DNA of 35,302 nt, from positions 1 through 35,302 of the forward strand of contig JAEUOS010000137.1 in NCBI GenBank assembly GCA_016790695.1, written 5' to 3'. The notes below the pieces were generated by a model that saw only the letters and a program-made list of their open reading frames with translations, had not been told where the DNA came from and searched no databases. How positions within the stretch are numbered: position 1 is the first letter of the stretch; each line of letters begins with the position of its first letter. Made by a program: the position numbers and the translations under genes. Shown here piece after piece: positions 16,884 through 25,107 of the stretch. This DNA comes from Burkholderiales bacterium (GTDB taxonomy: Bacteria > Pseudomonadota > Gammaproteobacteria > Burkholderiales > JAEUOS01).

Positions 16884-18675
16884 CTTGGCCGCGCCCGCCC
16901 CGCCCCGCCTGCGCATCGGGCTGCGCGCGCGCCTGTTCCTGGTCACGATCGCCCTCGCGGCGATCCCGGTGGTGGGCGTGGGCTACGTGCGCGAGATGGA
17001 GACGCTGCTGCGCGAGCAGCAGGAGCAGAACCTGCTGGCGGCGGCACGCGCCGTCGCGACCGCGCTCAACGACCGGCCGGCCGTGCGGCGGCTGCGCGGC
17101 CGCGCCGCGGCGCCGCCGCCGCCCGTGCCCGCGGCATCCCCCGCACCGGCTTCCGGCAGCGCGCCCGCGCCGGCCGTCGAGCCGGGCAGCGAGCCGGTGC
17201 CGGGCGGTGCCGGAGACCCGGCGCCCGCCGCCGCCGCCGAGGCCGGCACCGCGCCGCCGACGCCGGAGGCGCCGGCGCCGTCGCGGGTGATCGCGACCGA
17301 GGAGAATGCGGTGCCCGAGCGCGCGGGCGAGGAGATCGACGCCATCGTCGCCTCGCTCAACCGCGCGCGCAGCCGCATCTGGGTGGTCGATCGCAAGCGC
17401 GCGCTGCTCGCGCTCGGCGGCAGCCTGCGCGGTCCCGCCGCCCCGACCGCCGCGCCGGAGGCGCCGCCCTCCGCATGGGAGCGGCTCGAGAACACGGTGC
17501 TGCGCCCGCTGTACCAGCGCCTGCTGGCGCGCCCGAACGACGACTTCGACGACAGCCTGCCGGAAACCGTGATCTCGAGCGGTCCCGAGGTCGATCGCGC
17601 GCTCACCGGCATTGCCGGCGCGCGCTGGCGCGCCACGCCCGACAACCGCGCCGTGGTGGTATCGGCCGCGCATCCGGTGTTCGCGGGCGACACCGTGGTG
17701 GCGGCGGTGGTGGTCGAGGAGACGACCAACGCGATCCAGACCTTCACGGTCCGCGCGTTCGAGAAGCTGATCTCCGCCACGCTCGCGGTGTTCGTGATCG
17801 TGGCGGCGATCATGCTGCTCTTCGCCAGCCGCCTCGCGGGTCGCGTGCGCCGCCTGCGCGACGAGGCGGAATCGGCCGTCGACGCGCACGGACGGGTGCG
17901 CGCGCTGGTGACCGCCAGCCATGCCGGCGACGAGATCGGCGACCTCTCGCGCAGTTTCTCGCAGCTGCTCGAACGCCTGGCGCAGCATCACGACTACCTC
18001 GAGAACATGGGGGCGCGGCTGACGCACGAGTTCCGCACGCCGGTCGCGGTCGTTCGCACCTCCCTCGACAATCTGGCGATGCAGCCGCTGCCGGCCGAGG
18101 CCGGCGAGTACATGCGCCGCGCCGGCGAAGGCCTGGACCGCCTGTCGCGCCTGGTCACGCGGCTCGGCGAGGCCCGGCGCCTCGAGCACGCGCTGCGCGA
18201 CGGCGAGCGCACGGTCTACGACGCGCGGACCGTGGTTTCCGGCTGCGTCGACGGCTATCGGCAGGCCTACCCGCAGGTCGGCTTCGAAACGCGCATCACG
18301 GCGGCCCCGGCGCGGGTGAACGGCTCGCCCGACCTGCTGGCCCAGGCCCTCGACAAGCTCGTCGCCAATGCCGTCGGCTTCGCCGCGCCCGGCACGCCGG
18401 TGGTGGTGCGCGTGCAGGCCGACGACGAGGCCGTGCAGGTCGACGTGGAGAACACCGGACCGCCGCTGCCCGCGGCGACCGCCGCGCGCGCAGGGGCGCG
18501 GCTGTTCGACTCGATGGTCTCGCTGCGCGAGGGCAGCGCGGACGGCGAAGCGCATCTGGGCCTGGGGCTCTATGTGGTGCGCCTGGTGGCGGAGTTCCAC
18601 CAGGGCGTTGCGGCGGCGCGCAATCGCGACGACGGCACCGGCGTCGTCGTCGGCCTGCGCCTGCCGACGGCGTAG
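16855..18675 (+). CDS. Sensor histidine kinase paired with the upstream regulator
   Basis: A 606-residue membrane kinase. The first helix is at about residues 22-44, a periplasmic sensor at 45-300, the second helix at about 305-325, then HAMP and HisKA with phosphoacceptor His391 in L-T-H-E-F-R-T-P (Phe replaces the usual Leu). An HATPase domain follows, with N-A-V-G-F and G-L-G-L-Y-V-V-R-L. In the G1 box the usual Asp appears as Asn (E-N-T-G-P-P-L-P). The sensor contains a low-complexity Ala/Pro stretch (about 84-143), probably a flexible insert. The ATG at 16855 overlaps the regulator gene by 29 bases; a TTG at 16885, directly after the regulator stop, is an alternative. It resembles the kinase of dedicated sortase systems. 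Confidence 0.88.
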   Translation: MAWVIAGGNSLAAPAPPRLRIGLRARLFLVTIALAAIPVVGVGYVREMETLLREQQEQNLLAAARAVATALNDRPAVRRLRGRAAAPPPPVPAASPAPASGSAPAPAVEPGSEPVPGGAGDPAPAAAAEAGTAPPTPEAPAPSRVIATEENAVPERAGEEIDAIVASLNRARSRIWVVDRKRALLALGGSLRGPAAPTAAPEAPPSAWERLENTVLRPLYQRLLARPNDDFDDSLPETVISSGPEVDRALTGIAGARWRATPDNRAVVVSAAHPVFAGDTVVAAVVVEETTNAIQTFTVRAFEKLISATLAVFVIVAAIMLLFASRLAGRVRRLRDEAESAVDAHGRVRALVTASHAGDEIGDLSRSFSQLLERLAQHHDYLENMGARLTHEFRTPVAVVRTSLDNLAMQPLPAEAGEYMRRAGEGLDRLSRLVTRLGEARRLEHALRDGERTVYDARTVVSGCVDGYRQAYPQVGFETRITAAPARVNGSPDLLAQALDKLVANAVGFAAPGTPVVVRVQADDEAVQVDVENTGPPLPAATAARAGARLFDSMVSLREGSADGEAHLGLGLYVVRLVAEFHQGVAAARNRDDGTGVVVGLRLPTA

Positions 18676-18760
18676 CCGCGCCCCCTTGCCATGGCCGTGC
18701 GCCGCAAGTACCCTGCGGCCTCATGCGCCCCCGCGGGGATGAACCGATGATCGCACCACG

Positions 18761-18782
18761 GCCTGCCGTCGGCGCGGCAGGC
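18761..18782 (+). terminator. Hairpin downstream of the kinase gene
   Basis: GCCTGCCG, loop TCGGCG, CGGCAGGC: a perfect 8-base stem, 86 bases after the kinase stop and 65 bases before the next start. There is no T-tract, so intrinsic termination is doubtful. The rest of the 171-base gap shows no gene or promoter that I can defend. Confidence 0.3.
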
Positions 18783-18846
18783 AGCACCGCGTGCGCGCGC
18801 GTCGGCCGTGCGCAGGGCGTCGGCAGGCAGGTCCGGACGCCCTGAC

Positions 18847-19455
18847 GTGCGCAACGCCGCGTTCGCGCTGCTGGTGTTCCTTGCGCTCGGCGTCGCCGCC
18901 TATGCGCTGGTGGGATACGTGTCGCTTCCGCTGGGGGCACTGGTGCACCCGGCCATGCAGCCCGACTTTTCCGCCCATCCCGCCGGCGTCTACACGCACG
19001 TGTTCGCGGCCGCGCTGGCGCTGCTGCTCGGCCCGCTTCAGTTGTCCGCGCGCCTGCGCCGGGCCCGCCCCGGGCTGCACCGCTGGACCGGGCGCGCGTA
19101 CCTGGGCATCGGCGTCCTCGTCGGGGGCGCGTCCGGCCTCTACATCGCCCAGTACGCCTTCGGCGGCCCCTGGGCGCGCCTGGGATTCGCCGCATTGGCC
19201 GCCTGCTGGCTCGCGTCCGGGTGGCTGGCCTACCGGGCGATCCGGGCGGGCGACATCGACGCGCACCGGCGCTGGATGATGCGGAACTTCGCGCTGTCCT
19301 TCGCGGCCGTCATGCTGCGTCTCTACATACCGGCGTCGCTTGCCGCCGGCGTCGATTTCGCAACCGCCTACCGGATCGTCGCCTGGATCTGCTGGCTCCC
19401 GAATCTTGCGGTGGCAGAATGGCTGATCCGGTCCCGTCCCCGTTCCCCTGCTTGA
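18847..19455 (+). CDS. DUF2306 family membrane protein
   Basis: A 202-residue integral membrane protein. Hydrophobic segments occur at about residues 4-26, 50-66, 86-104, 112-130, 148-166 and 176-193. The conserved phrases H-P-A-G-V-Y-T-H, R-P-G-L-H-R-W-T-G-R-A-Y, I-D-A-H-R-R-W-M-M-R-N-F and L-R-L-Y-I-P match DUF2306. The conserved His residues suggest cofactor or metal binding, but no biochemical role is established. The start is uncertain: GTG at 18847 (chosen) puts the first helix at the N-terminus; another GTG at 18808 would add 13 Arg-rich residues. Neither has a good ribosome binding site. The next gene starts 10 bases on, so they are probably co-transcribed. Confidence 0.82.
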   Translation: MRNAAFALLVFLALGVAAYALVGYVSLPLGALVHPAMQPDFSAHPAGVYTHVFAAALALLLGPLQLSARLRRARPGLHRWTGRAYLGIGVLVGGASGLYIAQYAFGGPWARLGFAALAACWLASGWLAYRAIRAGDIDAHRRWMMRNFALSFAAVMLRLYIPASLAAGVDFATAYRIVAWICWLPNLAVAEWLIRSRPRSPA

Positions 19456-19465
19456 AGGATCGCCC

Positions 19466-19912
19466 ATGTCCACCGGCACCGTCCGCCTGCACCGCGTGCT
19501 CCGCGCCCCGCGCGAGCGCGTCTATCGCGCCTTCCTCGACGCCGACGCCTGGGCACGCTGGCTCCCGCCGTACGGATTCACCGCGCGCGTGCACGAGATC
19601 GACGCCCGGGTCGGCGGCAGCTATCGCATGTCGTTCACCAACTTCGCCTCCGGCCACGCGCACAGCTTCGGCGGGCGCTACCTCGAACTGGTGCCGCACG
19701 AGCGCCTGCGCTACACCGCGCGCTTCGACGATCCTGCGCTGCCGGGCGAGATGCAGACCACGGTCACGCTGACCGCGGTGTCGTGCGGCACCGAGCTTGC
19801 CGTCGTGCAGGAAGGCATCCCGGCGATGATCCCGACCGAACTGTGCCACCTGGGCTGGCAGGAATCGCTGGCCATGTTGGCGCATCTGGTCGAGCCGGAG
19901 ATTCCCGGCTGA
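19466..19912 (+). CDS. SRPBCC/AHSA1-domain protein
   Basis: A 148-residue single-domain protein of the START-like superfamily: N-terminal R-A-P-R-E-R-V-Y-R-A-F-L-D, then W-L-P-P-Y-G-F, G-G-S-Y-R-M-S-F, G-G-R-Y-L-E-L-V-P and a C-terminal helix with G-W-Q-E-S-L-A-M-L-A. This is the usual pattern of AHSA1-like (activator of Hsp90 homologue) proteins in bacteria, which bind small hydrophobic ligands in a deep pocket. The ligand is unknown. It lies between two membrane-protein genes on the same strand with short gaps of 10 and 20 bases. Confidence 0.88.
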   Translation: MSTGTVRLHRVLRAPRERVYRAFLDADAWARWLPPYGFTARVHEIDARVGGSYRMSFTNFASGHAHSFGGRYLELVPHERLRYTARFDDPALPGEMQTTVTLTAVSCGTELAVVQEGIPAMIPTELCHLGWQESLAMLAHLVEPEIPG

Positions 19913-19932
19913 CCCCGGAGCGGCCGCCGCCC

Positions 19933-20349
19933 ATGCTGCCGCCGGCCCATGTGCGTGCCGCGCTCGCCTACTTCACCGCGGTATTCGCGGCCGGCTTCGT
20001 GCTCGGCGCCATCCGCGTCCCGTTCCTGGTGCCGCGCTTCGGCGAGCGCCTCGCGGAACTGGCCGAGATGCCGGTGATGCTGGTGGTCATCGTCCTGGCC
20101 GCACGCCGCATCGTGCGGCGCCACCGCGCGGTCCTCGCGCCCGCGCGCTTCGCCGCCGCCGGCGCCATCGCGCTCGCGCTGCTGCTGTTCGCCGAGTTCC
20201 TGCTCGCCGTCGTCATCGCCGGACGCGGGGTCGGCGCCTACCTGGCGAGCCGCGATCCGGTCTCCGGCACCGTGTATCTCGTCATGCTGGGCGCCTTTGC
20301 GGCGATGCCCTGGCTGATCGCGCGGCGCGGGCCGGGCCCGCCGCGCTAG
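19933..20349 (+). CDS. Hypothetical four-helix membrane protein
   Basis: A 138-residue protein with four hydrophobic segments (about residues 8-28, 44-58, 75-98 and 113-130), separated by short basic or acidic loops including R-R-I-V-R-R-H-R. The segment F-G-E-R-L-A-E-L-A-E-M-P at the second helix is familiar from small uncharacterised proteobacterial inner-membrane proteins, but I cannot assign a function. It starts 20 bases after the SRPBCC gene and ends 32 bases before the monooxygenase gene, so this region is probably one transcript. The ATG has GGAG about 14 bases upstream. Confidence 0.72.
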   Translation: MLPPAHVRAALAYFTAVFAAGFVLGAIRVPFLVPRFGERLAELAEMPVMLVVIVLAARRIVRRHRAVLAPARFAAAGAIALALLLFAEFLLAVVIAGRGVGAYLASRDPVSGTVYLVMLGAFAAMPWLIARRGPGPPR

Positions 20350-20381
20350 ACTGCGGCCGATCATCCATCACGGCTCGGCAC

Positions 20382-21575
20382 ATGCGCATCGCCATCGTCG
20401 GCGGCGGCATCGGCGGACTCGCCGCCGCCCTGTTTCTCCGGCAAGCCGGCATCGAGGCCACGGTCTACGAGCAGGCCGGCAGCCTGCGCGAGGTCGGCGC
20501 GGGGCTGGTGGTCGCGCCCAACATGGTGCGCCCGCTCGCCCGGCTCGGCCTGGCCGAGCGCCTGCCCGCCTTCGCGGTTCGGCTCGAGGCCGCCTGGGAG
20601 TTCCGGCGCTGGCAGGACGGCCGCGTGCTGTTCGTGCAGCCGATGGGCGAGGCCTGCGCGCAACGCTACGGCGCGCATTGCTACGTCGCCCACCGCGCCG
20701 ACGTGCTGGCGCTCCTGCAGCAGGCGCTGCCGCCGCGCCAGCTGCATCTCGACCGCCGCCTGACCGCGATCGCCCAGGACGGCCGCGAGGCGCGGCTCAC
20801 CTTCGCCAGCGCGGACGGCAGCGTCCATGCGGTCGCGGTCGACGCCGTGATCGGCGCCGACGGCATCCACTCGGCGGTGCGGCGCCTGGTCGCGCCCACG
20901 GTCGAGGCGCGCTTCTCGGGTCTGTGCGCCTACCGCTGCCTGGTACCGGCAGACGCGGCACCGGCCATGGCGCTGCGCCCGGTGCAGACGCTGTGGCTGG
21001 GGCCGCATCAGCACCTGGTGCACTACCCGATCTCCGGCGGGCGGCTCGTCAACCTGGTCGCCTTCGCGCCGGCGCGCGACTGGCGCGACGAATCGTGGAC
21101 CGCCGATGGCGCAATCGCCGACGTGCTGGCCGAGTACGCGGGGTGGGACGAGCGCGTGCGCCGGCTGATCGGCTCGGCCACGAGCACCAAGCGCTGGGCG
21201 ATGTTCGATCGCGACCCGCTCGCGCGCTGGACCGACGGCCGGATCACCCTGCTCGGCGATGCGGCGCACGCGATGCTGCCGTTCTTCGCGCAGGGAGCCG
21301 CGCAAGCGGTCGAGGATGCGGTCGTGCTGGCAGCCTGCCTGGCCGAGGCCAGCGCGCAGACCCTGCCGGCCGCGCTCGCGCGCTATGAGGCGATCCGGCG
21401 GCCGCGCGCCAGCGAGGTGCAGTTGATGAGCCGCGGCCGCGAGATCGGGAACCACCTGCCCGACGGCGCGGAGCAGGAGGCGCGCGATGCCGCGCTCGCC
21501 GGCGGCGATCCCCTCGCGCAAAGCGCGTGGCTCTACGGCCACGATCTCGACGCCGACCTGGCGCGCGTGCCTTGA
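20382..21575 (+). CDS. FAD-dependent aromatic monooxygenase (salicylate hydroxylase-like)
   Basis: A 397-residue group A flavoprotein hydroxylase. The dinucleotide-binding G-G-G-I-G-G is at residues 7-12, the G-A-D-G-I-H-S-A-V-R (DG) motif near 162-171, and the G-D-A-A-H-A-M-L-P-F-F-A-Q-G (GD) motif near 292. Length and motifs match salicylate 1-monooxygenase and 3-hydroxybenzoate 6-hydroxylase, which use NAD(P)H and O2 to hydroxylate phenolic acids. No ring-cleavage gene adjoins it, so the true substrate is open. The start is supported by the immediate flavin motif. Its stop overlaps the likely TTG start of the acetyltransferase gene. Confidence 0.9.
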   Translation: MRIAIVGGGIGGLAAALFLRQAGIEATVYEQAGSLREVGAGLVVAPNMVRPLARLGLAERLPAFAVRLEAAWEFRRWQDGRVLFVQPMGEACAQRYGAHCYVAHRADVLALLQQALPPRQLHLDRRLTAIAQDGREARLTFASADGSVHAVAVDAVIGADGIHSAVRRLVAPTVEARFSGLCAYRCLVPADAAPAMALRPVQTLWLGPHQHLVHYPISGGRLVNLVAFAPARDWRDESWTADGAIADVLAEYAGWDERVRRLIGSATSTKRWAMFDRDPLARWTDGRITLLGDAAHAMLPFFAQGAAQAVEDAVVLAACLAEASAQTLPAALARYEAIRRPRASEVQLMSRGREIGNHLPDGAEQEARDAALAGGDPLAQSAWLYGHDLDADLARVP

Positions 21576-22132
21576 GCGCCGGCACGCCGACGGCGGACGG
21601 CGACCCGGCGCCGGGCGGCGCGGCCGGCCTGCGCATCCGCGAGGGCTACGTCCCGGGATGCATCGGCCGGATCGCGCAACTGCACGCCACGTATTACGCC
21701 GCCCACGCCGGCTTCGGCGCCGCGTTCGAGGCCAAGGTTGCTTCGGAACTGGCCGCGTTCTGCCGCGACTACGTCGCCGGCCGCGACGGCCTCTGGCTCG
21801 CGACCGAAGGCAACGCCATCGAAGCCTCCGTCGTCATCGACGCCTCGCATCATGCCGCCGACGGCGCGCATCTGCGCTGGTTCATCGCCTCCGACCGCAC
21901 CCGCGGCAGCGGCGTCGGCACGCGGCTGCTGGCCGAGGCCCTCGCCTTCTGCGATGCGCGCGGCTACCGCACGGTCTACCTGTGGACCTTCGATCAGCTG
22001 CACGCGGCACGGCACCTGTACCAAAAGCACGGCTTCCGGCTCGCGCACGCGCAGGCCGGCGCGCAGTGGGGCACGCTGGTCAACGAGCAGCGCTTCGAGC
22101 GGGCGCACCCGGCGCTCGCCGGCCTGCGCTGA
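21572..22132 (+). CDS. GNAT family N-acetyltransferase
   Basis: A 186-residue acetyl-CoA-dependent transferase. The acetyl-CoA loop is R-T-R-G-S-G-V-G-T-R-L-L (about residues 99-110), with L-R-W-F-I-A before it and the C-terminal Y-Q-K-H-G-F-R-L typical of the fold. It resembles acetyltransferases often fused to, or neighbouring, MarR regulators. The start is inferred as TTG at 21572, overlapping the monooxygenase stop in a TTGA; an ATG at 21527 would overlap that gene by 49 bases and add an Arg-rich, non-conserved end. Substrate unknown. Confidence 0.82.
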   Translation: MSAGTPTADGDPAPGGAAGLRIREGYVPGCIGRIAQLHATYYAAHAGFGAAFEAKVASELAAFCRDYVAGRDGLWLATEGNAIEASVVIDASHHAADGAHLRWFIASDRTRGSGVGTRLLAEALAFCDARGYRTVYLWTFDQLHAARHLYQKHGFRLAHAQAGAQWGTLVNEQRFERAHPALAGLR

Positions 22133-22136
22133 GCGG

Positions 22137-22196
22137 CGCTGCGCGGCCCGGCGCCGACCGGCCGGGCGCGCATCGAGCCGCTGCGCGGCCCGGCGC
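22137..22196. repeat. 18-bp direct repeat with internal hairpin
   Basis: CGCTGCGCGGCCCGGCGC occurs at 22137-22154 and again at 22179-22196, spaced 42 bases start to start. Between and overlapping them, GCCCGGC (22146-22152) can pair with GCCGGGC (22161-22167). It occupies the whole 65-base space between the convergent acetyltransferase and cupin genes and may act as a weak terminator. Confidence 0.6.
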
Positions 22197-22197
22197 G

Positions 22198-22773
22198 CTA
22201 TTCGGCCATCGCCGCGTCGAACTTCATCCCCGCCTTCTCGAAGGCCGCCAGCGCCTCCGGCTTGATGGCGGCGATGCGCTCGGCCACCGCCGGCGCGAAG
22301 GCGATGTCGTTCATGTCGTGCACGCCGCCGGTGATGAGGACCTGCAGCAGACCCTCGCCGTCGCCGACGTTGCGGAACGCGCGCGCCACCTCCGGCGGCA
22401 CCGAGATGGTGTCGAATTCCTCGAGCACCAGCGTGTCCTCGCCGCGGTCGTTCCAGCTCACCTCGAAGCGCCCCTTGAGCACGGTGAAGGTCTCGTAGGT
22501 CCTGCGGTGCGCGTGCAGCGACGGCCCCTGCCCGGGCGGACAGCTGGCGATCACCATGGTCATGCCGCCCGCGCCGACGATGGGCGCCCCCGCATTGATC
22601 GGCGTCGCGGCGCCGCCTTCCAGGCCGATCACCGAATAGAGCTTGCGCGCGTAGATGACGTCGGCGGCCGCCTGCGGGATGTCCGGGTTGGTCTGTGCCG
22701 GCAGGGGCTTGAGGTCGCGAAAGCGCGCGACGCGCCTGGCCATCTGCTCGGCGGAAATGTGCACTGTCTTCAT
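22198..22773 (-). CDS. Cupin-domain protein
   Basis: A 191-residue protein with one central cupin barrel (about residues 75-150). Motif 1 is present as P-S-L-H-A-H-R-R-T-Y-E-T-F-T-V-L-K-G-R-F, giving the metal ligands H-x-H and E. Motif 2 is weaker (P-P-E-V-A-R-A-F-R-N-V), lacking the usual His. An N-terminal helical arm of about 60 residues precedes the barrel. Cupins include dioxygenases, isomerases and sugar-binding proteins; the substrate is not evident. Its ATG overlaps the stop of the PF10118 gene (ATGA), a sign of translational coupling. It is the last gene of the enolase-amidase-PF10118-cupin run. Confidence 0.85.
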   Translation of the reverse strand: MKTVHISAEQMARRVARFRDLKPLPAQTNPDIPQAAADVIYARKLYSVIGLEGGAATPINAGAPIVGAGGMTMVIASCPPGQGPSLHAHRRTYETFTVLKGRFEVSWNDRGEDTLVLEEFDTISVPPEVARAFRNVGDGEGLLQVLITGGVHDMNDIAFAPAVAERIAAIKPEALAAFEKAGMKFDAAMAE

Positions 22774-23588
22774 GGCGATACCCTCGAGTAGGCGTCGGGA
22801 TGGGCGGCCAGCCATGCGGCATGGCGGCCGGATTCGAGCTGGGACGGATGGAAGTCCTCGCGCAGGTAGGCGCGCCACGGGCCGATCAGCGCGCGCACCA
22901 GTCCGAACCTGCCGAACAGCAGCGCCCAGGCCGAGGCCCAGGTCGACGGGCGCCACCAGCTGCCGTCGCGCCACAGGTTCGACCAGGTCTGACGCGCCAG
23001 GTCGGCGAGGAAGTAGGCGCTCAGGGTGCGGAAATAGCGGACCCGCCACGCGTGGTTGCCGCCGATCGCGCGGTACAGGTCGATCGTGGTCGCCTTGTGC
23101 TCGATCTCCTCGCAGAAATGCCAGTGCCACATGCGCGTCAGGCGCGGATCGTCGCTGGCCGAGGCCTCCGGGTGCGCGAGCGCCCATTCGGAGAGGATGG
23201 CGGTGATGTGCTCGGTGGCGGCGGTGATGCCGAGCTTGTGGCGTGCGTCGAGATCCTTCATCGCGGCGAAGCGCGCGACCCCGCGGCGCTCCCAGGCGTT
23301 GTCGAGACCCTGCCGCGCGAGATGCGCATTGAACAGCGCGTGGATGCGCCGGTGCGTCGCCTCCTGGCCGATGAAGCCGCGCGCCTCGGCCTCGAAGCGC
23401 GCCCGCGCCTCCTGCGGCAGCACCGCCATCCCGGCGCGCACGGCGTCGATGAAGAACTGCTCGCCGACCGGGAAGCTCATCGACAGCGCGTTGAAGAGCG
23501 CGGTGCGAAACGCGTCGCCCCCGCACCAGTGCCGCGCGATCGGCGCCGCCAGGTCCACATGCAGGCGCCGCACCGTGAGTTCACCCAT
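22770..23588 (-). CDS. PF10118 family putative metal-dependent hydrolase
   Basis: A 272-residue helical protein. The order of conserved pieces (H-W-C-G-G-D near the N-terminus, F-P-V-G-E-Q-F-F, F-I-G-Q-E-A-T-H-R-R-I-H, T-E-H-I-T-A and W-H-W-H-F-C-E-E-I-E-H-K) matches the PF10118 family annotated as predicted metal-dependent hydrolase. The E-x-x-H pairs (E-A-T-H, E-H-I-T, E-I-E-H) resemble ligands of a ferritin-like di-iron site, so oxygenase chemistry is also possible. The start at 23588 follows the amidase stop by 30 bases. Substrate unknown. Confidence 0.85.
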   Translation of the reverse strand: MGELTVRRLHVDLAAPIARHWCGGDAFRTALFNALSMSFPVGEQFFIDAVRAGMAVLPQEARARFEAEARGFIGQEATHRRIHALFNAHLARQGLDNAWERRGVARFAAMKDLDARHKLGITAATEHITAILSEWALAHPEASASDDPRLTRMWHWHFCEEIEHKATTIDLYRAIGGNHAWRVRYFRTLSAYFLADLARQTWSNLWRDGSWWRPSTWASAWALLFGRFGLVRALIGPWRAYLREDFHPSQLESGRHAAWLAAHPDAYSRVSP

Positions 23589-23618
23589 GGCCGCGCGCTC
23601 CCGGTTCGAACTGCCGCC

Positions 23619-25037
23619 TCACTGCGCGATCGCGGGCCGGCGCTTCCACACCTGGGTCGCCTGCTCGAACGCGTGGGCGAGCTGGAGCACGCTCCAGTCG
23701 GCGTTGCGACGGCCGACGATCTGGATGCCGACCGGCAGCCCGTCCTCCGTGAACCCCGCGGGCACCGAGATCGCCGGGTGCCCCGTGATCGTGATGTAGT
23801 AGCAGCTCTTCATCCAGTCGAGGTAGGTGGCCAGCTTCTCGCCGTTGATCTCGGTCACGTATTCCTGGTCGATCGGGAACGGCGGCACCTGGTTGACCAC
23901 CGTGACCAGGAATTCGCGCTCCGCGAAGTAGGCCGCGACCCGCTCGTAGATGCGGCTGCGCTCGGCATCGGCGCGCGCGATGTCGGCGGCGCCGAGCTTG
24001 CGCCCGGCCTCGATGTTCCAGATCACCGTCTCCTTGAGCAGGTCGCGGTGGCGATCGAGGTACTCGCCGTTGTTGAGTTCGAACAGGTGCGCGCGCAGGC
24101 TGAGGAACACCTCGTGCGCGCCGGAGAAGTCCGGCACCGCGTCGTCCATCACGCAGCCGAGCGCCGCGAAGGTGCCCGCCTGCGCCGCCACCACCGCCTC
24201 GACGCGGCGATCGACCGGCACCTGGCCGCCGAATCCCGGCGCGAAGCCGATGCGCACGCCCTTGAAGTCGCGCTGCAGCGCCCCCGCGAACGCCGCCCCG
24301 GGCTCCATCAGCGAGATCGGCACGCGATCGTCGGGCCCGGCCTGGACCGACAGCAGGAGCGCCGTGTCCGCGACGGTGCGCGCCATCGGCCCCTCGACCG
24401 CGAGCGTCCCCCACAGGTGCTTGGTCGGCCAGGTCGGCACCCGGCCCGGCGACGGACGCAGGCCGACGACATTGCAGAAATTGCCGGGATTGCGCAGCGA
24501 GGCGCCGAGATCGCTGCCGTCGGCGAGCGGCACCATGCCGGTGGCGAGCGCCACGCCGGCACCGCCCGAGGACCCGCCGCAGGTCTTGGTGAGATCGTAC
24601 GGATTGCGCGTCGCGCCGAACACGGCGTTGAAGGTCTGCGACCCGGCGCCGAATTCCGGGGTGTTGGTCTTGCCGACGCAGATCGCCCCGGCGTTCCAGG
24701 TGCGGTCGACCACCAGCATGCTGCGATCCGGCACCTGGTCCTTGAAGATCGGCGACCCCAGGGTCGTGCGGATGCCGCGCGTGAGGAACAGATCCTTGTG
24801 CGCCACCGGCAGGCCGTGCAGCGCGCCCAGCGGCTCGCCGCGCGCCTGCCGCGCGTCGGCCGCGCGTGCCGCGGCGCGCGCCGACTCCGCGGTCAGCGTG
24901 ACGATGGCGTTGACCGCGGGATTGACCCGCGCGATCTGCGCCAGATGGGCCTCGAGCACCTCGCTGGCGGAGACGGCCTTCCGGCGGATCAGCGCGGCCA
25001 GTTCGGTCGCGGTGGCGAAATGCAGTTCCTCGGTCAT
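23619..25037 (-). CDS. Amidase (amidase signature family)
   Basis: A 472-residue hydrolase with the Ser-cisSer-Lys triad: Lys81 in A-H-K-D, cis-Ser157 in G-G-S-S-G-G, and nucleophile Ser180 in S-D-L-G-A-S-L-R-N-P. The Gly-rich signature region is complete. The C-terminal P-A-I-S-V-P-A-G-F-T and G-L-P-V-G-I-Q-I-V-G-R are standard. Family members cleave aryl or alkyl amides to acid and ammonia; this is not GatA, as no gatB/gatC adjoin. The ATG at 25037 begins the conserved N-terminal helix; upstream in-frame codons overlap the preceding gene. It lies 70 bases after the enolase-family gene and probably belongs to the same operon. Confidence 0.92.
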   Translation of the reverse strand: MTEELHFATATELAALIRRKAVSASEVLEAHLAQIARVNPAVNAIVTLTAESARAAARAADARQARGEPLGALHGLPVAHKDLFLTRGIRTTLGSPIFKDQVPDRSMLVVDRTWNAGAICVGKTNTPEFGAGSQTFNAVFGATRNPYDLTKTCGGSSGGAGVALATGMVPLADGSDLGASLRNPGNFCNVVGLRPSPGRVPTWPTKHLWGTLAVEGPMARTVADTALLLSVQAGPDDRVPISLMEPGAAFAGALQRDFKGVRIGFAPGFGGQVPVDRRVEAVVAAQAGTFAALGCVMDDAVPDFSGAHEVFLSLRAHLFELNNGEYLDRHRDLLKETVIWNIEAGRKLGAADIARADAERSRIYERVAAYFAEREFLVTVVNQVPPFPIDQEYVTEINGEKLATYLDWMKSCYYITITGHPAISVPAGFTEDGLPVGIQIVGRRNADWSVLQLAHAFEQATQVWKRRPAIAQ

Positions 25038-25107
25038 GCGCACGTCCTGAAAGTCACACCGGCCGCCATTGTCCCAAAAAGGCGCGGGCGCGCCGGCGCG
25101 AGGCCCG

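Noticed and set aside
18676..18846. Short gene or small RNA in the gap after the kinase
   Set aside because: Only one hairpin without a T-tract; no promoter or ribosome binding site that I can defend.
20382..22132. Monooxygenase and acetyltransferase as a novel modification pair
   Set aside because: The TTGA overlap shows coupling, but both are generic families with no further context to suggest a new system.
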